Assembly (NCBI RefSeq): GCF_021191705.1
Contig: NZ_JAIWPU010000034.1
Span: forward strand, 1 to 64,000
Reading direction: 5' to 3'
DNA: 64,000 bases
Origin: Proluteimonas flavola
GTDB taxonomy: Bacteria; Pseudomonadota; Gammaproteobacteria; Xanthomonadales; Xanthomonadaceae
Shown here: positions 48,189 to 55,515 of the stretch, piece by piece
Layout of the letters: each line of letters begins with the position of its first letter
Numbering within the stretch: the first letter of the stretch is position 1
Translations under genes and position numbers: made by a program
The notes under the pieces: model-generated
What the model was told of the DNA's origin: nothing
What the model saw: the letters and a program-made list of their open reading frames with translations, nothing else
The model's database searches: none

Positions 48189-49616
48189 ATGTCCCGACGC
48201 CCCGGCGCACTCGTCGCACTCGCCGCCACGGCCTGCCTCGCCGCCTGCAGCGGCCCCGCCCAGGATCCCGCCACCACCGCCACCGGCGCATCCGCAGCGT
48301 CCGATGCCGACAGCGGCGTGATCGTCATCGACAACGCGCGCGTGTTCGACGGCACGCGCGATCTGGGCGAAGTCTCGCTGGTGATCCGCCATGGCCTGAT
48401 CGAGCGCATCGCCGAGGCCGACGCAAGCGATCTGCCCGAAGACGCGGACCGCATCGACCATCGCGGCCGTTTCGTGATTCCGGGGCTGGTCAACGACCAC
48501 GCGCATGTCGGCAATACCCGCGGCACCGGGCACGGCGACCGCTTCTACACGCAGGACCAGGTCTCGGCCGATCTGCGCCAGTTCCAGGCCTACGGCATCA
48601 CCACGGTCGCATCCCTGGGCATGAACGGCAGCGCGTTCGGCGAGATCCGCAGTGCCATCAATGCCGATCCGATGCTTGGCGCCCAGCTCTATGGCGCCGG
48701 TGGCGGCATCGGCGCGCCCGATGGCGCGCCGCCGGCCGCGAACATGGGCCTGGCGGACGATCCGGTCGCCCGCCCCGCCGATGCGATGAGCGCCCGCGCC
48801 GCGGTGCGCGCGCAGGCCGAATCCGGCGTCGATCTGATCAAGCTCTGGGTCGACGATCTCGGCGGCAAGTCGCCGCAGATGACGCCCGAGGTCTACAAGG
48901 CCGCGATCGAGGAAGCGCATCGCCACGACCTGCTGGTCGCCGCGCACATCCACGATCTGGCACCGGCCGCCGATCTCGTCGCCAGCGGTGTCGACATCAT
49001 CGCCCACGGCATCCGCGACCAGGCGATCGGTGCGCCGCTCATCGAGGCGATGAAGGCCGCGGGCACGGGGTACATCGCCACGCTGCAGATCGACGAGGCG
49101 AACTACATCTACGCCGAGCAGCCGGACTGGCTGGACACGCCGTTCCTGCGCAACGCCCTGCCCGCCTCGGTGCGCGCGCAGTGGTCGGACGCGGCGTGGC
49201 GGGAGAAGAAGCTGGCCGATCCGGCGACGCAGACCCATCGCGACGCGCTGGCGGTGAACCTCGCCAATCTGTCGACGCTGCGCGAGGCCGGCGTGCGCAT
49301 CGGTTTCGGCACCGATGCCGGCGCACTGCCGCACCGCGTGCCGGGCTTCGCCGAACACCGCGAACTGGAACTGATGGTCGACCAGGCCGGTTTCAGCCCC
49401 GAGCAGGCGCTGGTCGTCGCCACGAGTGCGGCCGCGCAACTGCTGCGCTTCGACGATCGCGGCCTGCTGCAGCCGGGCAAGCGTGCCGACTTCGTCGTGC
49501 TGTCGGCCGATCCGCTGGCCGACGTTCGCAACACGCGCAGCATCGAAGCCGTGTGGCAGGCCGGTCGCAAGGTGGCCGGTCCGATCGCCGAATACGACGC
49601 GCAGGCGCGGGACTGA
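48189..49616 (+). CDS. Amidohydrolase-family lipoprotein
   Basis: A 475-residue imidazolonepropionase/dipeptidase-like amidohydrolase anchored as a lipoprotein: the signal peptide ends with lipobox LAAC at about residue 19. Metal-binding and catalytic motifs: VNDHAHVGNT (HxH type), LIKLWVDDLGG (carbamylated-Lys region), VAAHIHD, DIIAHGIRDQA and the final FGTDAGALPH aspartate. The typical amidohydrolase beta-sandwich flanks the barrel (VIVIDNARVFDG at the start, LQPGKRADFVVLSADPL at the end). The substrate is unknown; periplasmic relatives cleave dipeptides or N-acyl compounds. It begins 84 bp after metH and may be separate from it. Confidence 0.87.
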   Translation: MSRRPGALVALAATACLAACSGPAQDPATTATGASAASDADSGVIVIDNARVFDGTRDLGEVSLVIRHGLIERIAEADASDLPEDADRIDHRGRFVIPGLVNDHAHVGNTRGTGHGDRFYTQDQVSADLRQFQAYGITTVASLGMNGSAFGEIRSAINADPMLGAQLYGAGGGIGAPDGAPPAANMGLADDPVARPADAMSARAAVRAQAESGVDLIKLWVDDLGGKSPQMTPEVYKAAIEEAHRHDLLVAAHIHDLAPAADLVASGVDIIAHGIRDQAIGAPLIEAMKAAGTGYIATLQIDEANYIYAEQPDWLDTPFLRNALPASVRAQWSDAAWREKKLADPATQTHRDALAVNLANLSTLREAGVRIGFGTDAGALPHRVPGFAEHRELELMVDQAGFSPEQALVVATSAAAQLLRFDDRGLLQPGKRADFVVLSADPLADVRNTRSIEAVWQAGRKVAGPIAEYDAQARD

Positions 49617-49671
49617 TCGCAACACCGTCGCGATCCGCGCTGCGGCGCGGGTCGTGATCCGGCGCGAAGCG

Positions 49672-50439
49672 TCAGGGCAACAGGACGGACACGCCGAAGC
49701 CGCCGGTCCAGTCGTCCTCGTCATCGGCGAACCCGTGCAGCACCGACAGGTCCAGCTGCACCGCGGGCGCGACGCGCCAGGTGACGCCGGTGCCCAGCGC
49801 GCGTGAGCGCTGCGCGCCGGTGCCGACACCCGCTTCCACATAGGCACCCACAGTGTCGGTCGACAGGAAGGTCCAGCTCGGCGAGACCGTCCAGCCGGTG
49901 CCGTTCCCGTCGCGCGTGCCGTTGACGTAGAGCGCGAGATCGCCGGTGGCGACGCTGACGCCGAGATCCTGCTGCGCGCGTTCGGCGCGGATGTCGGACG
50001 CACCGGTCAGCACGCCCTGCCGCGCGAGCAGCGCCCACTGCGTGTCATCGTTCGAACCCGGCAATACCCACTTCAATGCGACGCTGCTGTCGCCACCGCC
50101 GTGTACGCGTTCGCGCGCATCGGCGCTGCGCGTGCGTTCCCAGACGCGACTGTCGCTGCCCAGCTGCAGCTCGAGATCCGCGCCCAGGCCCACGCGCAGC
50201 AGGCTCGCGGCGGCGTAGCGCGCGGTGCGCACGCCATCGCTGTCGTCATGGCCGACGTCGGGCAGACCCTGCTCCCAGGCGATCTGCCCGGGCGCCAGCA
50301 CCGACGGCGAAAAGCCGATGCCCGGCCGGTCGAACTCGACCTCGGACGCGTCCTGCGCCTGCGCCGCGGCGCAGGCCAACGCGAGCAGGCCGGCCGCGCC
50401 TGCACGCATGGCGACACGCACGGGCGCGGACGCGATCAC
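49672..50439 (-). CDS. Outer-membrane beta-barrel protein (meta-pathway phenol type)
   Basis: A 255-residue exported beta-rich protein resembling the MetA-pathway phenol-degradation/transporter family (PF13557-like): FDRPGIGFSPSVLAPGQIAWEQGLPDV, ARYAAASLLRVGLGADLELQLG, VALKWVLPGS, LALYVNGTRDG and a terminal FGVSVLLP with an aromatic/hydrophobic end typical of barrels. A signal peptide precedes AQAQDAS. The GTG at 50439 overlaps the stop of the DUF2058-like gene (GTGA), but an ATG at 50409 directly at the signal peptide is also possible; the coupling favours GTG. Substrate is unknown, and a transport role is inferred from fold only. Confidence 0.78.
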   Translation of the reverse strand: MIASAPVRVAMRAGAAGLLALACAAAQAQDASEVEFDRPGIGFSPSVLAPGQIAWEQGLPDVGHDDSDGVRTARYAAASLLRVGLGADLELQLGSDSRVWERTRSADARERVHGGGDSSVALKWVLPGSNDDTQWALLARQGVLTGASDIRAERAQQDLGVSVATGDLALYVNGTRDGNGTGWTVSPSWTFLSTDTVGAYVEAGVGTGAQRSRALGTGVTWRVAPAVQLDLSVLHGFADDEDDWTGGFGVSVLLP

Positions 50440-51137
50440 CAGACGAGATCGTCCGGCACCTGGTACTTCGGATCGCTGTAGGGATCGTCCGCGACGGGTG
50501 CGTCCGGATCGATCCGCAGCGCCACCGACGGCGCGAAGATCGAACCGGCCTCTTCCAGCACCGCGGCGGTCACCAGCAGGTAGCGGCCATTGAGCTGCAC
50601 GACGCCGAGCTCCCCGGCGTTGAGCGCCTTGAGCTGCGCCTCATCGACATGGATGCGCTTGATCTTGCCGCCGTATTCGAAGTGGCGGGCGATCTCGGCC
50701 TCTTTGACGTTGAGCGACTTGTCGGCCAGGAACACCTCGAGCTTCGCGCGCGCCTCGCGGCGCAGCCGGGCCTCTTCCTGTTTGACGCGCTCGGCCTCGA
50801 TGCGCTCGTCCTTCTCGCGCTGGGCGCGGATGGCGAAAGCCTTGGCCAGATCGATGTCCTCGCGCGGCGGGCGCTTGCCCTGCGGCGCGGCGCGACGGTC
50901 GGTGTTCGGGCGCGGCTTGCCGTCGTTGCGCGGTGCGCCGCTGTTGCGGGACTGCGGACGCGCGGCATTGTCGCCACGCGGCGCGGCGGCCTTGCCATCG
51001 GCGGCGCGGCCGGCGGGCCGTGGGCCGCGACGGTCGTCGGGCCGCGGGCGGCGTTCGTCGCGGCGAGGCTTGGGCGCAGCCGGTGCCGGCGCCTTGAATC
51101 CGAGGCCGAGCAGCTGGTCGCGGAGGGAATCGGTCAT
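50436..51137 (-). CDS. DUF2058 (YaiL-like) nucleoprotein/polysome-associated protein
   Basis: A 233-residue basic protein of the DUF2058/YaiL family. It starts MTDSLRDQLLGLGF, then an Arg/Pro-rich disordered segment, a charged Glu/Arg/Lys coiled coil (AFAIRAQREKDERIEAERVKQEEARL), and a conserved C-terminal domain: FLADKSLNVKEAEIARHFEYGGKIKRIHVDEAQ, GELGVVQLNGRYLLV and VALRIDPDAP. E. coli YaiL associates with ribosomes or nucleic acid; function is unclear. It lies 11 bp after slyX and overlaps the outer-membrane gene by 4 bp, forming a compact set. Confidence 0.88.
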   Translation of the reverse strand: MTDSLRDQLLGLGFKAPAPAAPKPRRDERRPRPDDRRGPRPAGRAADGKAAAPRGDNAARPQSRNSGAPRNDGKPRPNTDRRAAPQGKRPPREDIDLAKAFAIRAQREKDERIEAERVKQEEARLRREARAKLEVFLADKSLNVKEAEIARHFEYGGKIKRIHVDEAQLKALNAGELGVVQLNGRYLLVTAAVLEEAGSIFAPSVALRIDPDAPVADDPYSDPKYQVPDDLVW

Positions 51138-51148
51138 CGCTGTCGACC

Positions 51149-51376
51149 TCAGTAATGCGGGGGTGGCGGTTCTTCCGACGCATCGGGGAACTGCACGGTG
51201 CGCGCCTGGCGCAGGTCGTCCATCATCCGCCGCAGCAGCCCGGTCTGGGCGCTCAGCTCGATGCGCGCCTGGCTCAGCGCGTCGTTGAGCTCGCCGATGG
51301 TCTGCTCCTGGAACGCGAGTCGCGTTTCCAGTTCGGTGACGCGCGATTCCAGCGCGTCGTGTCCGGTGTCGTTCAT
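51149..51376 (-). CDS. slyX: SlyX family protein
   Basis: A 75-residue coiled-coil protein of the SlyX family: ESRVTELETRLAFQEQTIGELNDALSQAR with heptad hydrophobics, ending in the family-typical PPPPHY. Function is unknown, but slyX is often beside fkpA-type PPIase genes in gamma-proteobacteria, exactly as here. The start at 51376 gives MNDTGHDALESR; no alternative ATG is better. 52 bp separate it from the FKBP gene upstream and 11 bp from the DUF2058-like gene downstream. Confidence 0.92.
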   Translation of the reverse strand: MNDTGHDALESRVTELETRLAFQEQTIGELNDALSQARIELSAQTGLLRRMMDDLRQARTVQFPDASEEPPPPHY

Positions 51377-51428
51377 TGCATTCTCGATGGACCGGCGCGC
51401 CGCACGGGGCGGCGCACCGGCCAGGGTC

Positions 51429-52193
51429 TTACTTGACGATGTCCTGCAGTTCGACTTCGAACACCAGCGCCTGGTTCGGACCGATCGGGCCCGAGCCCAT
51501 TTCGCCGTAACCCAGCGCCGCCGGGATCCACAGCTCGTACTTGCTGCCGACCGGCATCAGCTGCAGGCCTTCCTGCCAGCCCGGGACGACCTGGTTGAGC
51601 GCGAACTGCGCCGGCTCGCCGCGATCGATCGAGCTGTCGAAGGTCTCGCCGTTGAGCAGCGTGCCCTTGTAGTGCACGCGCACGGTGTCGTTCGGGCCCG
51701 GCTTGGCGCCGGTGCCTTCGGTGATCACGCGGTACTGCAAGCCCGATGCCGTGGTCTGCACGCCTTCGCGCTTGCCATTCTCGGCGAGGAACTTCTCGGC
51801 CTCGGCGGCATTGGTCCTGGACTTCTCTTCCATCTCCGCGACCTGCTTGGCCTGCATGCGCTCGCCGAACTTCTGCATGATGCCCATGGCCTGTTCGTCG
51901 GTGATCTCGATGGCCTTGTCGTCGATGGTTTCGCTGATCGCGCGCTGCAGCGTCTTGACGTCGATCTCGTCCTTGATCTGCTTGAGCTGCTCGCCCATCT
52001 GGTTGCCGATGATGTAGCTGATCTGCTCGCGCTCGCCCTTGAGCCCGGCGATCTCGCCGCCTTCGGCCGGCGTTTGCGCAGCGGCGCCTTCGACCGGCTT
52101 GCCGGTTTCCTTGTCGATCGGCTTGCAGGCGATCATCGCCAGCGGCAGGACGGCGGCGAGGCCGGCGATGGCGAGGCGCTTGGTGTTCTTCAT
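51429..52193 (-). CDS. FKBP-type peptidyl-prolyl isomerase lipoprotein
   Basis: A 254-residue periplasmic folding helper. The signal peptide ends in lipobox LAMIAC, so the protein is probably a lipoprotein. An FKBP_N dimerisation domain (about 55-130: QISYIIGNQMGEQLKQIKDEIDVKTL) with a long helix is followed by the FKBP_C PPIase domain (RVHYKGTLLNGETFDSSIDRG, QVVPGWQEGLQLMPVGSKYELWIPA, LGYGEMGSGPIGPNQALVFEVEL). This is the FkpA/Mip arrangement. The ATG at 52193 gives the signal peptide; an upstream frame lacks one. It stands 76 bp after a second FKBP gene and 52 bp before slyX. Confidence 0.93.
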   Translation of the reverse strand: MKNTKRLAIAGLAAVLPLAMIACKPIDKETGKPVEGAAAQTPAEGGEIAGLKGEREQISYIIGNQMGEQLKQIKDEIDVKTLQRAISETIDDKAIEITDEQAMGIMQKFGERMQAKQVAEMEEKSRTNAAEAEKFLAENGKREGVQTTASGLQYRVITEGTGAKPGPNDTVRVHYKGTLLNGETFDSSIDRGEPAQFALNQVVPGWQEGLQLMPVGSKYELWIPAALGYGEMGSGPIGPNQALVFEVELQDIVK

Positions 52194-52269
52194 GCGGTCA
52201 AAACTCCGGGATGAGGGATCTGGAACGGACGGCCGCACACAGCGGACGGCGGGAGGTGGCGCGGAAAAG

Positions 52270-53190
52270 TCAGAGGATGTCGATCAGTTCGACATCGAAA
52301 ACGAGCGTCGAGTTCGCGGGAATGTTCGGCGGACTGCCGCGCACGCCGTAGGCCAGCTCGCCGGGAATCCAGAAGCGGTACTTGCCGCCGATCGGCATCA
52401 GCTGCAGGCCTTCGGTCCAGCCGGCGATGACCTGGTCGAGGCCGAACACGGCCGGTTCGCCGCGGCTGTAGGAACTGTCGAACTCGGTGCCATCGAGCAG
52501 CGTGCCGCGGTAATGCACACGCACGCGATCGCTGGCGCGCGGGCGCGGGCCCTGGCCCTGCTTTTCGACGCTGTACTGGATGCCCGATGCGGTCGCGAAC
52601 ACGCCCGGCTTGCCGCGGTTGGCGGTCATGAAGGCGATGCCGGCCTGGCGGTTGTCGTCGGCGGCGCGCGCGGTGCGCAGCTGGCCGCGCGTGATCATGG
52701 CCTGGCGCACCTGGGCGATCTCGTCGGCCGCCAGCGAGGGCGCCTTGCCGTCGACCGTGTCGCGGACGCCGCGCATCAGCGGCGCGATGGCGATCTCGTC
52801 GCGCATCGCGGTCAGCGAACGCCCGACATCGGCGCCGAGCATCTGGCCGACCTTGGCGCGATCCACCGCGGGCGGTTCGCTGCCCGGCGGCAGACCCGGC
52901 ACCGGACGACCGCTGCGCGAGGCGACGCGCTGCGCCAACGCCTGGCCGATGCGCTGGGTTTCCGCCTGGTCGAGCGCGGGCGGCTTGCCGGCGAGCGCGG
53001 CCGTCACCGCGGCCTCGAACGCGGCCAGATCGAGATCGGGCGTGACCTGCGCCAACTGCGCGGCCATGTCCATGCCGACCACATAACTGCTCTTGTCGCG
53101 ATCGCTGCCTTCGGCGGCCACCGCCAGTGTGGCGACCGGTGCCAGCAGCAACGCAAGGGCTGCGGCACGCATCTGATTCAACATCCGCAT
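52270..53190 (-). CDS. FKBP-type peptidyl-prolyl isomerase with two FKBP_N-like segments
   Basis: A 306-residue exported PPIase. The signal peptide ends near LAVAAEG. Two FKBP_N-like segments follow: about 32-100 (KSSYVVGMDMAAQLAQVTPDL) and about 112-180 (RAKVGQMLGADVGRSLTAMRDEI), then FKBP_C (RVHYRGTLLDGTEFDSSYSRG, QVIAGWTEGLQLMPIGGKYRFW, NSTLVFDVEL). It is longer than Mip/FkpA (about 220-270) because of this apparent duplication. Probable periplasmic chaperone. The ATG at 53190 has AGGAG five bases upstream; two further Met codons follow within seven residues. It lies between the glutathione peroxidase and the lipoprotein FKBP. Confidence 0.9.
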   Translation of the reverse strand: MRMLNQMRAAALALLLAPVATLAVAAEGSDRDKSSYVVGMDMAAQLAQVTPDLDLAAFEAAVTAALAGKPPALDQAETQRIGQALAQRVASRSGRPVPGLPPGSEPPAVDRAKVGQMLGADVGRSLTAMRDEIAIAPLMRGVRDTVDGKAPSLAADEIAQVRQAMITRGQLRTARAADDNRQAGIAFMTANRGKPGVFATASGIQYSVEKQGQGPRPRASDRVRVHYRGTLLDGTEFDSSYSRGEPAVFGLDQVIAGWTEGLQLMPIGGKYRFWIPGELAYGVRGSPPNIPANSTLVFDVELIDIL

Positions 53191-53275
53191 GGTTCTCCTG
53201 CCCCGGATGCGGGGCGATGCAGCCGGCTATTGTCGCGGGCGGGCGGCGGCGGAGCAATCACGCCCGCCGTGGGCT

Positions 53276-53866
53276 TCAGCGGGCGGCCGGCCTCGGTGCG
53301 GCCAGCGCGCGCTCGATCGCAGCGAGGATTTCCGGGTCGTCCGGCCTGGTGCGGCTGCCCCATTGCCCCAGCACCCGCCCGTCGCGACCGACCAGATACT
53401 TGTGGAAGTTCCACTGCGGCGCCTGGCCGGTGGCCTCGGCGAGCTGGCGGTACATCGGCGTGGTGTCGGGACCGACCACATGCACCTTCTGGAACATCGG
53501 GAACTTCACGCCATAGGTCAGCGTGCAGAACGCCTGGATGGCCGCCTCGTCCTCGAACTCCTGTTCCTTGAAGTCGCCCGACGGAAAGCCCAGCACCGCG
53601 AACCCGCGCGGGCGCAGGCGCGCATGCATGGCTTCGAGCGCTTCGTACTGCGGGGTGAAGCCGCACTTGCTCGCGGTGTTGACGATCAGCACCACGTCGC
53701 CGCCGTAGGCGCTGCGCAGATCCACGGTCTCGCGGGCCGCGAGCTGGCGGAACTGGTGATCCAGCACGCCGCGCGGCGCAACCGGGCCCTGCGCGAAGGC
53801 TGCGCCTGCCATCAAGCTCACAGCCACCACCAGCGCCACCTGCCGGAACCACCGATTGCCACGCAT
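53276..53866 (-). CDS. Secreted glutathione peroxidase-family thiol peroxidase
   Basis: A 196-residue protein with a Sec signal peptide (core VALVVAVSLMAGAAFA), therefore periplasmic, where thioredoxin-like donors would reduce it. The peroxidatic cysteine is in IVNTASKCGFTPQYEAL, and the tryptophan/asparagine of the tetrad in WNFHKYLV. The second family block is FPSGDFKEQEF instead of FPCNQFxxQEP, so the usual resolving-region Cys and Gln are changed. This resembles periplasmic GPx variants in Xanthomonadaceae (recalled). The ATG at 53866 has GAGGAG upstream; the open frame continues 32 codons upstream but into divergent promoter sequence. It is divergent from the ytrA operon. Confidence 0.88.
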   Translation of the reverse strand: MRGNRWFRQVALVVAVSLMAGAAFAQGPVAPRGVLDHQFRQLAARETVDLRSAYGGDVVLIVNTASKCGFTPQYEALEAMHARLRPRGFAVLGFPSGDFKEQEFEDEAAIQAFCTLTYGVKFPMFQKVHVVGPDTTPMYRQLAEATGQAPQWNFHKYLVGRDGRVLGQWGSRTRPDDPEILAAIERALAAPRPAAR

Positions 53867-53931
53867 GTCGCGGTCTCCTCGATGGCCGGCGGCCCCTGCC
53901 ATCAGTTGGGTGGAAATTTCTGCAAGGCGCG

Positions 53932-53959
53932 TTGACACCCGCTGCGGTGGTGTTATAGT
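53932..53959 (+). promoter_or_regulatory. Sigma70-type promoter of the ytrA operon
   Basis: TTGACA at 53932-53937, a 16-base spacer, and TATAGT at 53954-53959. Transcription would begin near 53966, just upstream of the 89-residue first gene at 53998. This is the best canonical promoter seen in the window. Confidence 0.8.
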
Positions 53960-53971
53960 CACCTACAACAC
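53950..53971 (+). promoter_or_regulatory. Palindromic operator overlapping the -10, probable YtrA site
   Basis: GTGTT-A-TAG, four-base centre TCAC, CTA-C-AACAC: an inverted repeat matching in 8 of 9 positions per arm, covering the -10 hexamer and the likely start point. This placement suits repression. GntR/YtrA-type regulators recognise this class of palindrome and the regulator gene lies in the same operon. Confidence 0.75.
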
Positions 53972-53997
53972 CTACCCACTAGAGCAGGACGGTCCTC

Positions 53998-54267
53998 ATG
54001 AACCGCAGGCTCCATGCCCCGATCATCGCATGCACCGCCTCCGCCCTGGCGCTCTCGGCCGGCCTGCTGTTCGCCGGTCCGGCGCGGTCGGCCGGCGAGC
54101 TCACGCCGCCTGCCGCGGTTGCCGCGAAGGCGCGCGCCCAGGCCGAGCGTGCCGCGACGACGACCGACATCGAAGCGGAGACCCCGCGCCCCCGCACCCG
54201 GCGTGCACGCAGCGGCTTCGCCCTGCCGTACTTCTCGTTCGCGCGGGGCGCTGGTGGAAGGAGCTGA
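53998..54267 (+). CDS. Small exported protein at head of the ytrA operon
   Basis: An 89-residue protein beginning with a signal peptide (CTASALALSAGLLFAG, cleavage after ARSAG), then an Ala/Thr/Glu-rich segment and a basic, aromatic tail (RPRTRRARSGFALPYFSFARG). I do not recognise it. It is the first gene after a strong promoter/operator and only 4 bp upstream of ytrA, so it is co-regulated. The ATG at 53998 follows GCAGGAC. It could be a small envelope protein sensed or exported by the ABC system, but no motif supports a function. Confidence 0.65.
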   Translation: MNRRLHAPIIACTASALALSAGLLFAGPARSAGELTPPAAVAAKARAQAERAATTTDIEAETPRPRTRRARSGFALPYFSFARGAGGRS

Positions 54268-54271
54268 GGCC

Positions 54272-54643
54272 ATGGCCAATATCGAATGGAGCGACGGCGC
54301 TCCCATCTACCGCCAGCTGAAGGAACGCGTCATCGCGATGATGCTCGACGGCGTCCTCAAGCCCGGCGATGCCCTGCCCTCGGTGCGCCAGGTGGCCGCC
54401 GACTACCAGCTCAACCCCATCACCGTCTCCCGCGCCTACCAGGAACTCGCCGACGAGGCGCTGGTGGAGAAGCGCCGCGGCCTGGGGATGTTCGTCACCG
54501 AGGAAGCCTCGAAGAAGCTGCGCACCAGCGAACGCGAACGCTTCCTGCACGATGAATGGCCGCAGGTGGTGGAACGGATCGAACGCCTGGGGCTGTCGAC
54601 CCGGGACCTGCTGCAGTCCATCGGCAATGGAGCCAACGAATGA
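54272..54643 (+). CDS. ytrA: GntR-family transcriptional regulator, YtrA subfamily
   Basis: A 123-residue regulator with an N-terminal GntR winged helix (APIYRQLKERVIAMMLDGVLKPGDALPSVRQVAADYQLNPITVSRAYQEL) and only a short helical C-terminal dimerisation tail, which defines the YtrA subfamily. Such proteins normally repress their own ABC-transporter operon and respond to cell-wall-active antibiotics in Gram-positives; YtrA homologues are also known in Xanthomonas. The ATG at 54272 follows AAGGAG. The next gene's ATG overlaps its TGA (54640-54643). The palindrome at 53950-53971 is the likely target. Confidence 0.93.
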   Translation: MANIEWSDGAPIYRQLKERVIAMMLDGVLKPGDALPSVRQVAADYQLNPITVSRAYQELADEALVEKRRGLGMFVTEEASKKLRTSERERFLHDEWPQVVERIERLGLSTRDLLQSIGNGANE

Positions 54644-55515
54644 ACGCCGTCATCGACACCCCGGTGATCACCGCGCGCAACCTCACCAAGACCTACAAGG
54701 GCGCGCGTGCGCTCGACGGCACCAGCTTCCAGATCCCGGCCGGCCGCATCGTCGGGCTGATCGGCCCCAACGGCGCCGGCAAGACGACCGCGTTGAAGGC
54801 GCTGCTGGGCCTGATCCGCTTCGACGGCGAGATGTCCGTGCTGGGCCGCGACCCGCGCACGCAGCGCGACGCACTGATGAACGATGTCTGCTTCATCGCC
54901 GACGTCGCGGTGCTGCCGCGCTGGATGCGGGTGCGCGACGCGATCGATTTCGTCGAAGGCGTGCATCCGCGTTTCGACCGCGCCCGCTGCGAACGCTTCC
55001 TGGCCAACACCAAGCTCGGCCCGAAACAGCGCGTGCGCGAGATGTCCAAGGGCATGATCGTGCAGTTGCACCTGGCGCTGGTGATGGCGATCGACGCCAG
55101 GCTGCTGGTGCTCGACGAGCCGACGCTCGGCCTCGACATCCTGTATCGCAAGCAGTTCTACCAGCGCCTGCTGGAGGACTACTTCGACGAGCAGAAGACG
55201 ATCATCGTCACCACGCACCAGGTCGAGGAGATCGAGCACATCCTCACCGACGTGCTCTTCATCCAGAACGGCAGGATCGTGCTGGATGCGCCGATGGACG
55301 CGCTGAGCGATCGCTTCGTCGAAGTGCTGGTCAACGCCGAACACCTGGACGCCGCCCGCGCCCACCGCCCGATCGACGAACGCGCCCTGCCCTTCGGCAA
55401 GACCGTGATGCTGTTCGACAACGTGCCCGTGTCCACCCTGTCGACGTACGGCGAAACCCGCGCCCCGGGCCTGGCCGACCTGTTCGTGGCCACGATGAAA
55501 GGAGCCTACGCATGA
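54640..55515 (+). CDS. ABC transporter ATP-binding protein
   Basis: Cytosolic ATPase subunit, 291 residues. It has Walker A GLIGPNGAGKTT, a degenerate signature MSKGMIVQLHLALVMA in place of LSGGQ, Walker B LLVLDEPTLGLD and switch-His TTHQVEEIEH. The C-terminal ~90 residues are the accessory region of drug/bacitracin or gliding-type exporters. The degenerate signature is shared by YtrB-like ATPases. It overlaps ytrA at its start (ATGA) and the permease at its end (ATGA at 55512-55515), so stoichiometric expression is expected. The substrate is unknown. Confidence 0.93.
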   Translation: MNAVIDTPVITARNLTKTYKGARALDGTSFQIPAGRIVGLIGPNGAGKTTALKALLGLIRFDGEMSVLGRDPRTQRDALMNDVCFIADVAVLPRWMRVRDAIDFVEGVHPRFDRARCERFLANTKLGPKQRVREMSKGMIVQLHLALVMAIDARLLVLDEPTLGLDILYRKQFYQRLLEDYFDEQKTIIVTTHQVEEIEHILTDVLFIQNGRIVLDAPMDALSDRFVEVLVNAEHLDAARAHRPIDERALPFGKTVMLFDNVPVSTLSTYGETRAPGLADLFVATMKGAYA

